Assembly: GCA_005406025.1 (NCBI GenBank)
Contig: BGZK01000105.1
Span: 558,001-622,000, forward strand
Source: Eumeta japonica
Lineage: Eukaryota; Arthropoda; Insecta; Lepidoptera; Psychidae
Reading direction: 5' to 3'
DNA: 64,000 nucleotides
The notes under the pieces were generated by a model, which saw nothing but the letters and a program-made list of their open reading frames with translations, was not told the DNA's origin and did not search any database. The position numbers and the translations under genes were made by a program. Shown one piece after another: positions 46,811 to 58,884 of this stretch (its first letter is position 1; each line of letters opens with the position of its first letter).

Positions 46811-48679
46811 TTGTTTTGGTTTTTTTTACTCTATGCATATTTTGAATAGGACCAAGATCGGGATCAGAAACAGAATTTAAAGAGCCGCCAGCGGGCCTAG
46901 CACGACGCCCCAGACAAGAGTCTGGAGCGTCTGACAGCGAACTGGGGGTCATTTCATTAGCGGTTAACTTTGGACTGTTAAATATTCGTCACACGCTGCG
47001 CATACACTCAAATTATTACAAATATTTGAACTATATGTATGAGATAACCGGATTTTCAAATTTGACCCAAATCGTGGTTGCTTCATGAAAGGGTCACTTT
47101 TTTGTCATTTTGCAAACAGCCCAGCAAGTGATCAGTCTGTTATAGTAATATAACATAATAAGTTAATGGATGGACGGTGTCAAACACCATTGTGATCAAC
47201 ATGCATTTTGTTATCGATTAGACATCAGCTAATACATCTTTATTAAATTCTTTTTTTATTTCCTATTAGACATCTAAAATTAAATTCCAAACCCAGAATT
47301 AATTTACTTGCTCCATCTGGACACAATTGAGGCGCTTAACTTTGTGCATGTAACGGATTGCAACATTTTCGTCCGTTAAATTTAGAGAAAACGGATTGCA
47401 ACAAACGAACAGACAGAAAGACACGAGAATGATCCGATAACTTTTCCGTTACATCGGCTGTTCGAAACGTAAAACATGTTTTTAATTCGGCAAGAAAAAA
47501 AATAGTAGCGCCGTACACGGATACACGAGTAAACCGTGTATTTTCCTTTAATTTTAGTATACGCTTAAGAAAGTTGTTACGATTAGTCAAGCGAAGAAAT
47601 ACACACACAGTCAGACAGACAGACGCACATCGGTGTACACTCACTGGCATTAATTTCCGTATTCCTGTAAAAAGTCTCGAACATTCGATCCACATTGGGC
47701 CTCAATGAAGCGATACCTCCCAGAGAGAAAATTTGTTTTCTACTAATTGCACACCCTTGAACGGAAAAGCAATTCCATTATTTTCCTATATCATTAATAT
47801 TGGTCGACGAGTACCTCCATCTTAGAATCCCAACGTGTTTGCGCTATGGCGTCTAATTTGCTTTAATGGCGCAACACCGCAATGTAAATACATCCGACCA
47901 AGATTTACGTACAAATATACATACAGAACTAATATTTGTCAGCGGCTTTGCCTGTACAAAGTTCGAATCGCGTGTTAAACGCTATTGCCTTATCATTTTA
48001 TAATAGTGTCGATATGGATTTTAAAGGACTAAGAAAAATGACATGCGATTACTGTTTGAAGAAGATTGTTATATTTTATCGGTCTCTGCTGTAAAATCAA
48101 AAAGTCCCAAAAAAAATTACTTAAACTGAATATAATATAACATAACAAAAAAATTAATTAAAGATTCGTGTCAGCAAATTTTGGAAAAATAAAAGTAAAG
48201 TGCGACAATAAAAATTTGATTACAAAAACAAAATGCGAAAATTATGTGATGAATGTATTGTGTAACGAATGTTTGTCTATACCTATGTGAAAATGGTAAG
48301 GTATTCCTAGTACAGAGAAAGGAAGTTGTTGTTTAACTTTCAAATTTAAAATGCATAGTATAATAGAACATAAAATAAAATTAAATTATCATCTACAGCA
48401 ATCATTAATCGTCCAGATAAACAATTATTTGTTTCACATGTATTAAGACTTCATTTAAGATTTTTAAATATTTGAAATATCGTTTATGTGAAAATATACA
48501 AAATATTACAAAACAATTAAAATCATGAAGGTTTATTATACGTTTACTATTTTATGAGAGTAGCTACGTATGATATTCAAAAGGCTTCTACGAGTTATTA
48601 ATTTTAAATTTTACATATGTAATGAATTATTTCCGTTCCAATTATTTGTATATTGCTATTTTGTATATAAATATACAGC
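46811..48679. other. Noncoding DNA
   Basis: 46850-46960 is G+C-richer and includes the small inverted repeat CCAGACAAGAGTCTGG. The 119-codon minus-strand frame at 47336-47695 has no recognised motif. Confidence 0.5.
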
Positions 48680-48725
48680 AATAATTATCAAATACTGCCT
48701 ATAAAGGCAGATTTTGATAATTATT
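48680..48725. repeat. Hairpin with 21-bp arms, two mismatches
   Basis: Positions 48680-48700 and 48705-48725 are reverse complements apart from two adjacent mismatched positions, around a 4-nt loop (ATAA). Confidence 0.85.
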
Positions 48726-49269
48726 ATTATTAAATTTGAATATTATTAATTTTATATTACGGTGCAATAACAACTCTACTTTGAATTTTGAACAGTGTTG
48801 AAGACTTTTATTCTAATTCTACAGCTTATACTTTCTTCTACACTTCATTAACGAAATAATCAGAGAAAAAATTCACTCTCTGGTGGTATTGCATATTTTT
48901 CTAGCTAACTTAATAGCATATTAGTGTCTTAGTCTAATGATATTCTAGAAAATTAAAAATTAATATATATAGATAGAAGTCGATTTTTTAAAATGGTTAA
49001 TAAACTTTGTGTGGTCAGATGCCGGATTCTATTTATACCATCCAAACTACGAACTGTCAACTGTTAATATGCGCGCTTATAAAGTAAGTATTACCAAAAC
49101 AATGTACTAAAACCATTGATTATTTATACATCTATGGCTAAAACAGACGATTGTCAGTGAATCAAAGGCGCGGGGGTGGAATGCAAGGAGACCGGAACAA
49201 GGGGGTGTATTCTTAACGTGTCAGTCACTCGATTGATCTTCACGAAATAAAAAGATGCCGATTTTGTCG
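48726..49269. other. A+T-rich noncoding DNA
   Basis: Nothing recognised. Confidence 0.6.
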
Positions 49270-49350
49270 TCGAGATGTTCATGAGTGCGCACGAAAATAC
49301 ATACAGATGAACACGGAACCTGCTCCTTTTTTCGAAGGCGGGTAAAAATT
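49270..49350 (+). repeat. Lepidopteran repeat end
   Basis: ACACGGAACCTGCTCCTTTT then TTCGAAGGCGGGTAAAAA resembles the phrase GAGAACCTCCTTTTTTGAAG then TCGGTTAAAAA. Confidence 0.5.
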
Positions 49351-51239
49351 ATAAACCACTCGACTTTCCCGTATTGATATGTTATGCTTTGTCTAGTATA
49401 GGGGGCGCGTGGACGGTCAGTTCCCAGCTTCGTGATTTATTCTCTATAAAAAAGTTTAATATCTCGTGCATATAATAAGAACTATACAACCAAATCGTTT
49501 CAGAATAGTTGATTATTCATCTTCTAAAATCATATCTAATATCGATTGAATATTTTTCTTTGTTAATCGTTTCAAGCAGTCTCTTCGATTTCGGATGCTT
49601 AAAATTTCGCCCAATTTTAATATGCGACCGATACGGCCTGCACTAAATCAATGTTTAGCCGAGAACAAATACATGTTTGTGACACTGTGAGGACGCTTTG
49701 AATATCGTAAAGATGTTTCATAATTAACCCTAACGATACACTTTGAAACATGTTTCATTAGTTCCACGATACGCGTTGTCCACGTTGCCGTGAAAAGAAT
49801 AGTAGCTGTTCTCTAGAAGTGTTAACTTCCTGGACATGCTCGTAAAACGTATTCCAAACACGTTTCCAATTTTCTCGTTGAGGCTGCTACAGTCCTATAT
49901 CTGTCTTCTGGGTTTGTTGTATCGCTATCATGTATCCATTTTGTATAAAATATATACTTGTTTGACTGACACGGTGCATTTGGACACGTGGGAGTTTTTG
50001 AAATTAATATATACATACTTAACAATGCCAATGAATATGAGCATTTGAAAAATCATATCGTATTTTGAACTGCAGTGTGAAATGTGAGGAGACCCAATAT
50101 TTTGAATTATATTGAATGGGATGATGTCGTTTTCTTTTTTGTGGTAAAAAAGCTGGGGTTACTACCTATTTTAAAAGTAGGAAACTATGGAAAAAAATTG
50201 TGATGTAGATTTTGAATCAATGCGATAAATCCGCCACGAATTTGTCATGAGGATGACAAAATAACAACGAGCGATTTTTCTTAAAATTTTACATTGCGAT
50301 TCAGAATCAATTTACACAGGAATCAAAAGGGATAGAAAAATATCGCTTCAGCATCGCGCACCGGACACCGGCCCGTGGGGTAAAATATTAAAATGCATTC
50401 AAATAAGTTTAAGACTCGTTCTGAATGCATTGAGAAATTGTTGCGGCTCTTTTCCTCTGCAAAAGACAATCGTATTAAGTACGAAGGAACGCGCTGCAAA
50501 ACTTTCATAATAATCTTACAAACGGTTTTCAAAAAATCTAATATACGTAGATGATCTGTATGCGAGTGGCTCGAAAATCCGAAAGCAGTTCAGTTTTTAT
50601 TCATTTACCGAATCGATAAAATTATACTAAATAAAGTCTCACGAGAATTTGTTTTTGGGAGATTTGCTCTCTTTTTTTATAAACGTTTTAAATTTTAAAA
50701 GAAAAAAACACGTGCTTGTGTAGTCATAAGTTTTATGAATTTCATTGTCTTTCTAAAATATATAAATTGTATTTAAAAAAGACCCATAGTTGTTATGCAA
50801 ATTATGATTTGAAGTACAATTTTAATTTTGATCGATTTCGAGAGGTGCAGTAACAAACTATGAATATCGTCTATGAAAATGTTTGTCGAAAAAAAAATGC
50901 AATCACGTTAGGAAGAAAGCATTCGTGAATCTCTTACATCCTTCTAAAATTTCACTGTAAATTGCAAACCGTCATGTTTCTGTAACAAGCTTATTGCTTA
51001 TTTGAAGCATTGCATAATTTTGTGCACGGCGTAAAAAACATGAAAGATATATGCCGGAGGCTTATAATTTTTTCCTCTCGCTAAGTAAAAGCATGATTAT
51101 GCACACGTACGTCCGGCGTATGAATATGTAATAGGTATATTTTTTTCGGAGGTTTTTCGTTGAGGTCACGTGCATGCTTTTGCAATCTATTGACGGCTAT
51201 ATTTACAAATCCATGTTATTTATGTAATTAATATTTACA
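49351..51239. other. Noncoding DNA
   Basis: I see no gene. The overlapping frames at 49822-50048 are mirrored on both strands. The rest is A+T-rich. Confidence 0.5.
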
Positions 51240-51500
51240 AATTCATATTTATACTAGCTTTCCGATCGCGGCTTCGCTCGCGTGGACATAGAATGTGCCT
51301 TTCATCTTTTTTATGGAAAGACCTTGCTGTTAATGTCAATCTTGTTAGCGGTTTCAATTCTGGTTCCGGCAATGTTTTTGATTCAAGTCCTGATCACACT
51401 CTTCATTCTGATTCTGACCCAACTCCTTGTGACCGCGTTTCCATCCTCAATTTCGGCGTCAGTCCTAGCTCTCGATTCTGATCCTGCTTTCATTCGGATA
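51240..51500 (+). repeat. Dispersed repeat with GATTCC-type hexamer array, copy C
   Basis: ACTAGCTTTCCGATCGCGGC then TTCGCTCGCGTGG is the reverse of the common GCCGCGAGC.AAAGCTAGT tail. A 6-bp-periodic region follows from about 51340 to 51486 (GGTTCC, GATTCA, CATTCT GATTCT GACCCA). The 6-bp period makes one frame read Asp-Ser repeats (HSDSDP), which is a by-product. Confidence 0.55.
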
Positions 51501-51649
51501 ACGCTCTATGCGTGCAAAGCCAAAGAAAAAATGCTAATATCAAAATAAAATATAGACTGTATTACTCTTTAATAACGTAGCATTCTCTGTGTGAAAGAAA
51601 TTTTGTACTTTATACGACCCCTAGACGATAACTTATTTTCTGATATTAG
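51501..51649. other. A+T-rich noncoding DNA
   Basis: Nothing recognised. Confidence 0.5.
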
Positions 51650-51800
51650 ATTTAAATGAAACGAAGTCTCTGTTAGCTAAGCCCTATCTACCTGTGAGAC
51701 CGTATTAAAATCTGCTCAGCGACTTCGGTGTGCATCAATAGACAAACAAACAGATAAACAGATAGATAGGCAGAGAGACAAAAATTAAAAGATCGTGGTT
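51650..51800 (+). repeat. Lepidopteran repeat tail (GACAAAAATT type)
   Basis: GACCGTATTAAAATCTGCTC, then AGCGACTTCGGTGTGC and a run of AGACAAACAAACAG/AGATAGATAG units, ending GAGACAAAAATTAAAAG, matches the order of a known tail (GACCGTATTGAAAGCTGTCC, AGTAGTTTCGACGTG, CAGACAGACAAAAATT). Confidence 0.55.
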
Positions 51801-52639
51801 TTCTCTTCCATTACCTTTGTACATTATCGTCCCCTCGCCACCTTTCACACATGGGTTCATTGTTCAGACAAACCGGTTTCAACTGTTTTATTGTATTCAA
51901 AGATGTGAACTGTAATATTAGTATGGTAATTCATAAAATTTTTTTGATATTTTTATAGAACCCGAAAGATTTTTATATTGTGATGGATATTTATATATAT
52001 AGTTTTGAAACAAAGAAGAGTCAGCGTGTATGTTTTTAATATTTTACAGAAATTGTCTTTTCTATATTCAACACCTGAATTGAAATACTAGTTCCAAATG
52101 CATAAAACTAGAATATTTTTTAAAAATTCATAGCCCCTTTGAGTGAGTCTAGCAAGTGTGAATATCTTTAAGTTATATTTTTATGATACTAGTTTTTGTT
52201 TTTATTTACCGGCTTATCGGTGCTTCGGTAAGCGCTATTTAACACCAAATTACGAATGCTACAATAAAAACGACAATTAATCAATGAAAAAATTAGACAT
52301 TTACGTTGCGGACGCACCATTTGGTACGCCCAAAAAAAAAAAAATGGAGCATTCGTGTAATTCCAATTTAGAGTAGGGCGTGCTCTATGGTTTCGAAAAA
52401 TCAATTACAGAAAAGTATGTTACAAGAAACCGCACTATTTATTCGTTCGAAGCCAGTTACAGATAAGTACGAATAAATAATGTTAATTAAAATAAATAGC
52501 ATTGAAACGTTTTTATTATAGACATAAGGTCCAAATTCATTTGTATAGATGAGAATGATATGCTTCGTTTATCTTTACACAAAGCACTCTGTGGCTTGAC
52601 GTAACTACCACTGATTAAAAAAAAAAGTAAATTACTATT
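51801..52639. other. A+T-rich noncoding DNA
   Basis: Nothing recognised. Confidence 0.55.
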
Positions 52640-52859
52640 TTCATCTCGATTCGAGTCTCTTTCACAATTAGTGAGATAATTAATCCCACAGCGATGAGAT
52701 TTCCCTCCCATTAAACAGTCGCGCAGACGACGGCCGCCGGACCACACTGCTCGTGCGTTTAAGATTCGATACTTACTCGGCGTACGTGTAGCCGTAATAC
52801 AAGGAACCCTAATTTGATTCTAATTTAATTCGATGAGCATAGAGATGAGCAAGAGCGGG
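52640..52859. other. Balanced-composition block, no gene
   Basis: GGCCGCCGGACCACACTGC and GCGTACGTGTAGCCG stand out from the A+T-rich flanks. An 86-codon minus-strand frame crosses it (52487-52747) without a known motif. Confidence 0.3.
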
Positions 52860-53190
52860 GATGGCTAGAGTCACTAGGACAGTCGTTAGGACACATCGGC
52901 TTCCGACCAGAAGATACCGCGTTTGATGCTAGCCACTCGCGAATCGATCAGTGGATTTTTGTATTCATTCAAATTGAAGCAGACGCTCCGTGCCTCAGAT
53001 AGTACGTGAAGCCATTGGTTGGGGACGCTGTCATCGCATTGATGACGTCAGTAGCCCCCTACTCCCACCAGCATTGGATTAGCGAGGCGGGCTCAGAGTC
53101 GAAGCCCCTCAACCACCTGATATGTAAAATTTTGGGAAGATGTGCCACAGCAGTGGGCTGATTTGGGGCTGACACGACAACAACAATTAT
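52860..53190 (+). repeat. SINE with CAGCAGTGGG-type tail
   Basis: The tail CTCCCACCAGCATTGGATTA, then GCGAGGCGGGCTCAGAGTCG and CACAGCAGTGGGCTGATT, follows a well-known lepidopteran ending (CTCCCACCAGCATTGGACTA, CCCAGCAGTGGGAC..GGCTGAT). The head, GAGTCACTAGGACAGTCGTT with GCGTTTGATGCTAGCC, may be a decayed tRNA-like promoter. About 330 bp long. Confidence 0.7.
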
Positions 53191-53934
53191 CAATGAAAAT
53201 TTCAAATGGTATTATTACCATTATATGGATTCGCTTACGTTGATCTAAGTGGTAGGTGTCTATATGCTGTGCTTAAACATGATCGTTGCCCTACAAAGGC
53301 TTTAACTTATACCACCATTTTTATTCGCCGTATTCCAATGGAACACAATACAAGTTAGGCACTTCCTGTCAGATATAGAAATTGAAATAACAACTCGCAT
53401 TTTCAAAATACTTAAGTAATCTTATATGAGACAATTTTCCACATGTACAGAACGACGAACGTTCAAAAAATTCGTAGAAGTGCGAGTTGAATTTGCGTTA
53501 AGAGGGTCCCATAAAGTAAATGGGTTGTTTATCATTTTATTTTCAATCTGGCTCAATTTGTTTGCGGCCAAAAAATACAACTGTAAATATTTATTCGTAC
53601 CCACAACACGTACAATAATAATGAAAGATTTATCATGTTAATTATTGATTATATACTTTTTATAGAGTTTCCTCTTGTCAGTAAGGAAGGATATATTTAT
53701 TATTTTTTTCTAAATTTTATCTATAATGGATTAGGAGGAAAGGAATATGATCAATTTTCATGTCTTTTTTTAAATAATTAAAATTTTCATTTTAGAATTA
53801 TTAAAAATATTTATATTTTTAAGCACTTCACACAAAAATTTTATTTTATTTTCTTTTTTACTCTTCGAAAGTGAGCTCCTATATTCAAAATTCATTTATT
53901 TACATTAAATTTATGTGTACCAACTTCTCGACTT
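53191..53934. other. A+T-rich noncoding DNA
   Basis: Mirrored frames at 53422-53641 are chance. Nothing else is recognised. Confidence 0.5.
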
Positions 53935-54050
53935 AACCGATCCAATAGGTTTGGAGCGAGTCGGCTGTGAAGACAAACAGACAGGCGCACGAGTGATTCA
54001 ATAAGTGTTCTTCTTTTCATTTCTACTTAAAGAGACCCTAAAAATTGATC
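53935..54050 (+). repeat. Lepidopteran repeat tail (GCGCACGAGTGATT type)
   Basis: GACAAACAGACAGGCGCACG, then AGTGATTCAATAAGTGTTC and later GAGACCCTAAAAATTG, parallel the tail CAGACAGACAGACGCACGAG, TGATCCTATAAGGGTTCCG, GGAACCCTAAAAA. A reverse copy lies at 30.04-30.15 kb. Confidence 0.55.
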
Positions 54051-54659
54051 ATACCTTCTCATAATGGCTTCGTCCTGAAATGATTTTTCAGTTCACGACA
54101 TGTATATCTATTGTGATATTTCAATAAACTTAAAAATTCAAACTAATTTCTGCACTTTGGAAATTTCCATAAAACAAAGCAGATAACATTAGCGCCATGA
54201 AATAGCACTTAATTTAAATTAAGATCCGTTCTCAGATATTTGTTTTCTTAAGTAGACAGTTAGCGAAGAATTTATATTCTAAAACTGTAAAGCATTTCAT
54301 TCGTTTGTGAATCGTTAAATTTCTTTATTTCAATTCTAGGCCCGTAGGTAAAATTGATAGCCTGTCCGTCTGTTTGTACGGGCTAATTTTTATGGCTAAA
54401 CGCATCGTGATTAAGTTCCGTACAGGGCTAGATCATCTCCTGGAACACTACACGATAGTTTTATATATAATAGAATATGTACAAATAACAGAAGAATAGC
54501 TGCAATTGACTAGGACTTGCATTGAGATAGGAATCGAAATTGTGAGCCAGATCTATCGCAAAATTTCCATTAAAGTGCAGCGAGCGGGAATAGGCTCACA
54601 ACGAATACGAATGTCAAAAATCAATGACGTTACGTGTCTGTTTTGTTTTAACACGCGTC
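54051..54659. other. Noncoding DNA
   Basis: CTGTCCGTCTGTTTGTACG near 54362 hints at another repeat tail fragment. A short GAAATCG-type stretch lies near 54530. No gene. Confidence 0.45.
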
Positions 54660-54985
54660 ACGTCAACGAAACGGAACGGAAAGCCGGCAGTCAACGATCC
54701 GGCGCGTATACCGCGTCATTTATCACGCGTGCGACATAATATTCGCAGTGAAACGACATATGTCTAACGCCACAGCGCCGCCGGGCCACAGGTGGTGGCG
54801 CGAATGAATATCCAAAGCGATACGGCGATGAAAGGGTGCCGAGATGTGAGCGAAAAAAAATCTCTCGCCGGCAACCGTGATTGAAATAGTTGCTTTTCAC
54901 GTGAGCGCTGTGAGATCCCGCCGAATATTGTACCTCTCAAAGGCGAACGCGTGTAGGTGTATTTCAATAGTGAATTCATCTCAAA
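54660..54985. promoter_or_regulatory. Possible enhancer: G+C-rich block with three E-boxes
   Basis: Within about 150 bp there are CATATG (54757-54762, in a longer AGACATATGTCT-like palindrome on one side), CAGGTG (54789-54794) and CACGTG (54898-54903). The block is G+C-rich (GCCACAGCGCCGCCGGGCC) amid A+T-rich DNA. Mirrored open frames on the minus strand have no known motif. Confidence 0.35.
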
Positions 54986-55749
54986 GGAGATAGTTATCCG
55001 TAGTTGCATAATAATTTTTTTTTTACCTTCGCGACTGAATACGGTCAAACGTGTATACTTCGCTGATATTTATAAACTGATAGGCTCAGCCGGAGTACGT
55101 TCGAATTGAAGGTATTGTAAGGGGAAAAATTTTGAGGGTTTATACAAACTGTTAACGTTATTGTGAAATATCTATTGGCGCGCTTTGGAGAATAAGGCCG
55201 TATGCGGTGACGATAAACGAGGTGACGCCAGGGTCGCCAACCATAGGGTTCTATTAAATGTGTCATATTGTGCATCGATAGATCGTAAATGCACCGTGTA
55301 AATAAACATAAAAAGATTAGCCTTAAGCCGGCCAGAATCGACCACTGAAATGAAGATATTTTACATCATGAAATTAACTATTACAAGTTTGCTACTAAAC
55401 AAAATATCACTTTTTATTAAATATAGTTTTTAATAAGGTTCACGTAAAGTAAGAAAAAATACAACAAAATTTGCCATCAAGCATCAAACTTTACTTAGTC
55501 ATAGTTTAAATATTTGTAATTGTATATTATCGAATATTGATCGAATGAAATTTTTACATCATAAAGAAACGAGAAAAAGAAAAGTATTTTGCCACTAAAG
55601 CATCTAAGTTGTAAAAGGACAAATATATAATAATGCAATACTATTGTTTTAAAATAGAACATCTAATAGAACATTCATTCAAAGTGTTCAAAGATTTTCA
55701 ATCAATGATGGTGTTACTTATTTATTTATTTTTTTATTGTAAATTCTCT
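54986..55749. other. Noncoding DNA
   Basis: 55190-55250 is G+C-richer (GGTGACGCCAGGGTCGCC). The rest is A+T-rich and unrecognised. Confidence 0.5.
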
Positions 55750-56035
55750 CAATAACCGTCAGTTTCGACGTTGCACATCTGCCGGACGTCCCACGACGGC
55801 CGCGTATTTTTCAATACTAAACTTTTCCGTAGTTCACTCAAGGGAATGGCTTCCGGGCGTCGATGCTTGTTAGCTCGTTCCGGCCGAGTTCATTCTGTTT
55901 CAGCAATCGCAATTCGCACACCTCTGTCGAGCCGCGAAGGTGCGTAAACTGCAGCCCGGCCTGTGTTTATTCTACGTACGACGGAAAACAACTTGCGGAC
56001 CATGCTTGTTTTCACCTGAAAAGTAGCATTTATTT
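55750..56035. promoter_or_regulatory. Possible conserved noncoding block
   Basis: A G+C-richer island with a FOX-like TGTGTTTATTC near 55961, a CACCTG E-box near 56014, and CpG-rich text such as GACGGCCGCG. The donor-like GAAGGTGCGTAAAC near 55939 is not supported by any promoter. Confidence 0.25.
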
Positions 56036-56504
56036 GTACAATAATTCGTAAACGTATTAAAAAAAGTCACGTCCAGAGATACATTTTTTACTATTTCGGA
56101 AAAAACGTATTAATGTATATTATAATTACTCATTTTTTAAAACAAACTAGAGAGAAGAAATTTTATATATGTAATAGCTACCGAAATATTTAAAAAAATA
56201 TTAAGTAAAATAAGAAAAAAGTTCTAGATTAGACTGCCTACTAATAAGTACTAGTTATGAGTATTATAAAAATTATTGAGCAATAATCTTTTGTAAAATT
56301 TTGTCAAATAAGGAACATTGTATTTCATTATGACAGCCCAGCGGTTACTAATGAAATATAGTGCTATAAGCATTGTTTCAAATCGTGCTGAAATTATAAT
56401 AAGTCCCTTTCGATTCTTTATATTTTATTTAAGTGTTCTTTTAATCAATTGAGTTTGAAATAGAAATAAACAAAAGAAATCATTTCGTTTCTTTCCTTAC
56501 AGTT
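56036..56504. other. A+T-rich noncoding DNA
   Basis: Nothing recognised. Confidence 0.6.
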
Positions 56505-56546
56505 CGTAAGCAAAGAAACGAAAATCATAAAGTTTCTTTGCTTACG
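56505..56546. repeat. Hairpin with 15-bp perfect arms
   Basis: CGTAAGCAAAGAAAC (56505-56519) and GTTTCTTTGCTTACG (56532-56546) flank a 12-nt loop. An imperfect direct copy of the right arm also occurs just upstream at about 56485-56500, so the sequence has been copied in both orientations. Confidence 0.88.
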
Positions 56547-58089
56547 GTTTGTATACTTTGTTTGTTTTTTCCGAATAGCGACATCTATTGTTTTGTGGAA
56601 GTAATATTCGTGTTCATCGGCACACCTAACATGTTTTGATGAATATAAAAAACTATTTCCAATATAGATAGATCTAATTGAACAATTATTAATAAATTAA
56701 TTAAAATAGTTTCGGATGTAAAAGTAACCTCCAGTGCATCGTGTGCTAGTAGCTTTACTTTAATCTCTGTTAGGAGGATTTATTTACAGCTGTAGCGAAT
56801 ATGAAATGTGCGATGGCGCGCAATTCACGGCGGATTTAAAATTCCATGTTTATTGCAGGTAAAAAAAAAATGTTGCGTGTGCTGATTGAGGATTTTGATG
56901 AAATTTTGCGATTACCCATTCTTTTCAGTCTGTCTGGCTTACCCTTCACATGACTGAATGATGAATTGACTTCTAATATTTCGAAACCCAAAGTTGTCTA
57001 ACCAGATGAGTGACTTTTCCGTCTTCCTCTATGTCCCGTCTTACGTGCTGTAGCGTGTATTATATAATTATTATACACATACGGGACTCGTTTGGGCGGG
57101 CAGACATTGTTTTACTCTTTCCGGTAGGTGGCGTGGCGATCAAGTATATGCCCACCCTTTGCCTGGATGGAATCAGAACGAATTTCTTAATTTTTTTATA
57201 TCGAGGCCGAATATCTGTCGTTACGTGTACTTTACAGAATAAGACATAAATAGCGTAAAAATATCCTCGGTGTTCAAATACACATGTATATATATATATC
57301 GATTTTGTGTCGATCGATTGAACTATATAGAATTCGATGCATCCCAGCGGCGTCTAGTGGTACTATGTAAAAAAAGTAGACACCATAAAAGTGTTCTCCA
57401 TGAAAATACATTTAGATAAGCCTACTTTCATGGGTTTGACTTATGGCGCAAACGTTGACCAACACAATCTATATGACCAACCAACATCAATATTTATATA
57501 CACATATATATTAAAGTGCCTTATTCAAAACAATACTATACATGGAAAAGAATGAAATTCGAAATCTCATTATCTAAATACATTTTCACTTATAGAATGA
57601 ATCCCAACGGTGTAGGTACGTAGTGTAGGTAGATAATCCATATATGCGATCCACAATAAATTACAATACATCAAAAAACTTACAATTCTTTTGATCACGC
57701 TATACGAAACAAGCACACAGACGGGGTGTACACCTCAATTTTTACAGTGCATGTAACGAGATAAAAGAGAACATGAACACAAATACGCAAGCGGAAAGCG
57801 CATCAAAGTGTAATGGGTTCGCGTAAGGCCCGGCAGACGAAAAGCACCTCTTCCGTTTTTTTTTTCACAACAAGGCAAAGAGAACAAAGAGGTCTAATAT
57901 TCAGAAGGACCCTTGCCTTTTTTATAACAATACCCATAGCATGTTGTGCAATTTTCAATATTACATGTCGGTATTCGTATTGGAAACACGCTTTTGCTTC
58001 TAAATTTCGATGAAGCGCAAAACTTGTTATAATCTCAAAACGGTAGAAAAAACCTCAATGGAGAAAGCGTTTTCTTGTAGTATTTGATG
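56547..58089. other. Noncoding DNA
   Basis: Short open frames at 57010-57249 and 57813-58013 have no known motif. A TATATATATATA run lies near 57287. No gene. Confidence 0.5.
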
Positions 58090-58105
58090 AAAAAAAAAAA
58101 AAAAA
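58090..58105. repeat. Poly(A) run of 16
   Basis: A homopolymer with no retroposed sequence recognised upstream. Confidence 0.9.
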
Positions 58106-58550
58106 TAATAAACGTCCGTTACCTTTTGTTCGTCTCTCTTTTACATTTAAATTTAAGAGATAATCAAACAAATTGGTTGAACAAAATGATTAGTTTTCAA
58201 TCAGTCGACTGAAAAACACAAATATGACGTATCAAGTATGTATTCATTATAAACATTTACATGTGTATTAAAAACATTTGTTTCAAAATATCGTATATAA
58301 GAAATATTTATCGGAAATAAGCAATTGTTTTGTAACCTATCAATAATTCAGAACTTAATTCAGAACTTACATTCACATATTTCTATATTTAACATTTTCA
58401 AAAATCCCAAGTAACATATATGTGATTACGCCACATCTTAATTTTAAACTGTTTTAGTATTCACCTGGACAAACTCGTTAAGTCTTCGAACTAGTTAAGT
58501 CGCCTGCCGCTCCAATTTCCCTTTATTAAATCAATCGCAGAGTTCGTTAT
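58106..58550. other. A+T-rich noncoding DNA
   Basis: Nothing recognised. Confidence 0.6.
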
Positions 58551-58562
58551 TGTGACGTCACA
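58551..58562. promoter_or_regulatory. CRE-type palindrome
   Basis: TGTGACGTCACA is a 12-bp perfect palindrome containing the canonical CREB/ATF site. The surroundings (58500-58600) are slightly G+C-richer. A single site, so function is uncertain. Confidence 0.3.
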
Positions 58563-58817
58563 CGAATAAGGCCCCATCTAAATTGAATGCAGCTATTTAC
58601 CGAATCTAATGTTTCTGATTTTAAAAGTTGTTTTAAAATTATTGTTTAATAGATAATAACCTCAAATATTGAGGTAAAATATCAAAATTCAAAGTTTAAA
58701 ATCAAACACGTTCGTTATTATAGGACGTCAAATATAAAATTTGTAAACGTAAGATTTATGAAGATCAATGAAAACTATGTCGAAAAATGTCATAAGGAAT
58801 AAAATAACCAACTAATA

Positions 58818-58884
58818 GTTTGTCAATTTGAGCTTTCATAGCCTGCAACTGTTATGTAGGCTATGAAAGGTCAAATCGACAAAC
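58818..58884. repeat. 67-nt hairpin, 27-bp arms with two mismatches
   Basis: Arms 58818-58844 and 58858-58884 pair over 27 positions with two mismatches and a 13-nt loop. The dimensions resemble a compact miRNA precursor, but no known mature sequence is recognised. Confidence 0.88.

Noticed and set aside
47336..47695. 119-codon minus-strand open frame
   Set aside because: No recognised domain, no promoter or splice context, and within chance length for this window.
51282..51548. Asp/Ser-repeat protein suggested by one frame
   Set aside because: The dipeptide pattern is a by-product of the 6-bp repeat array.
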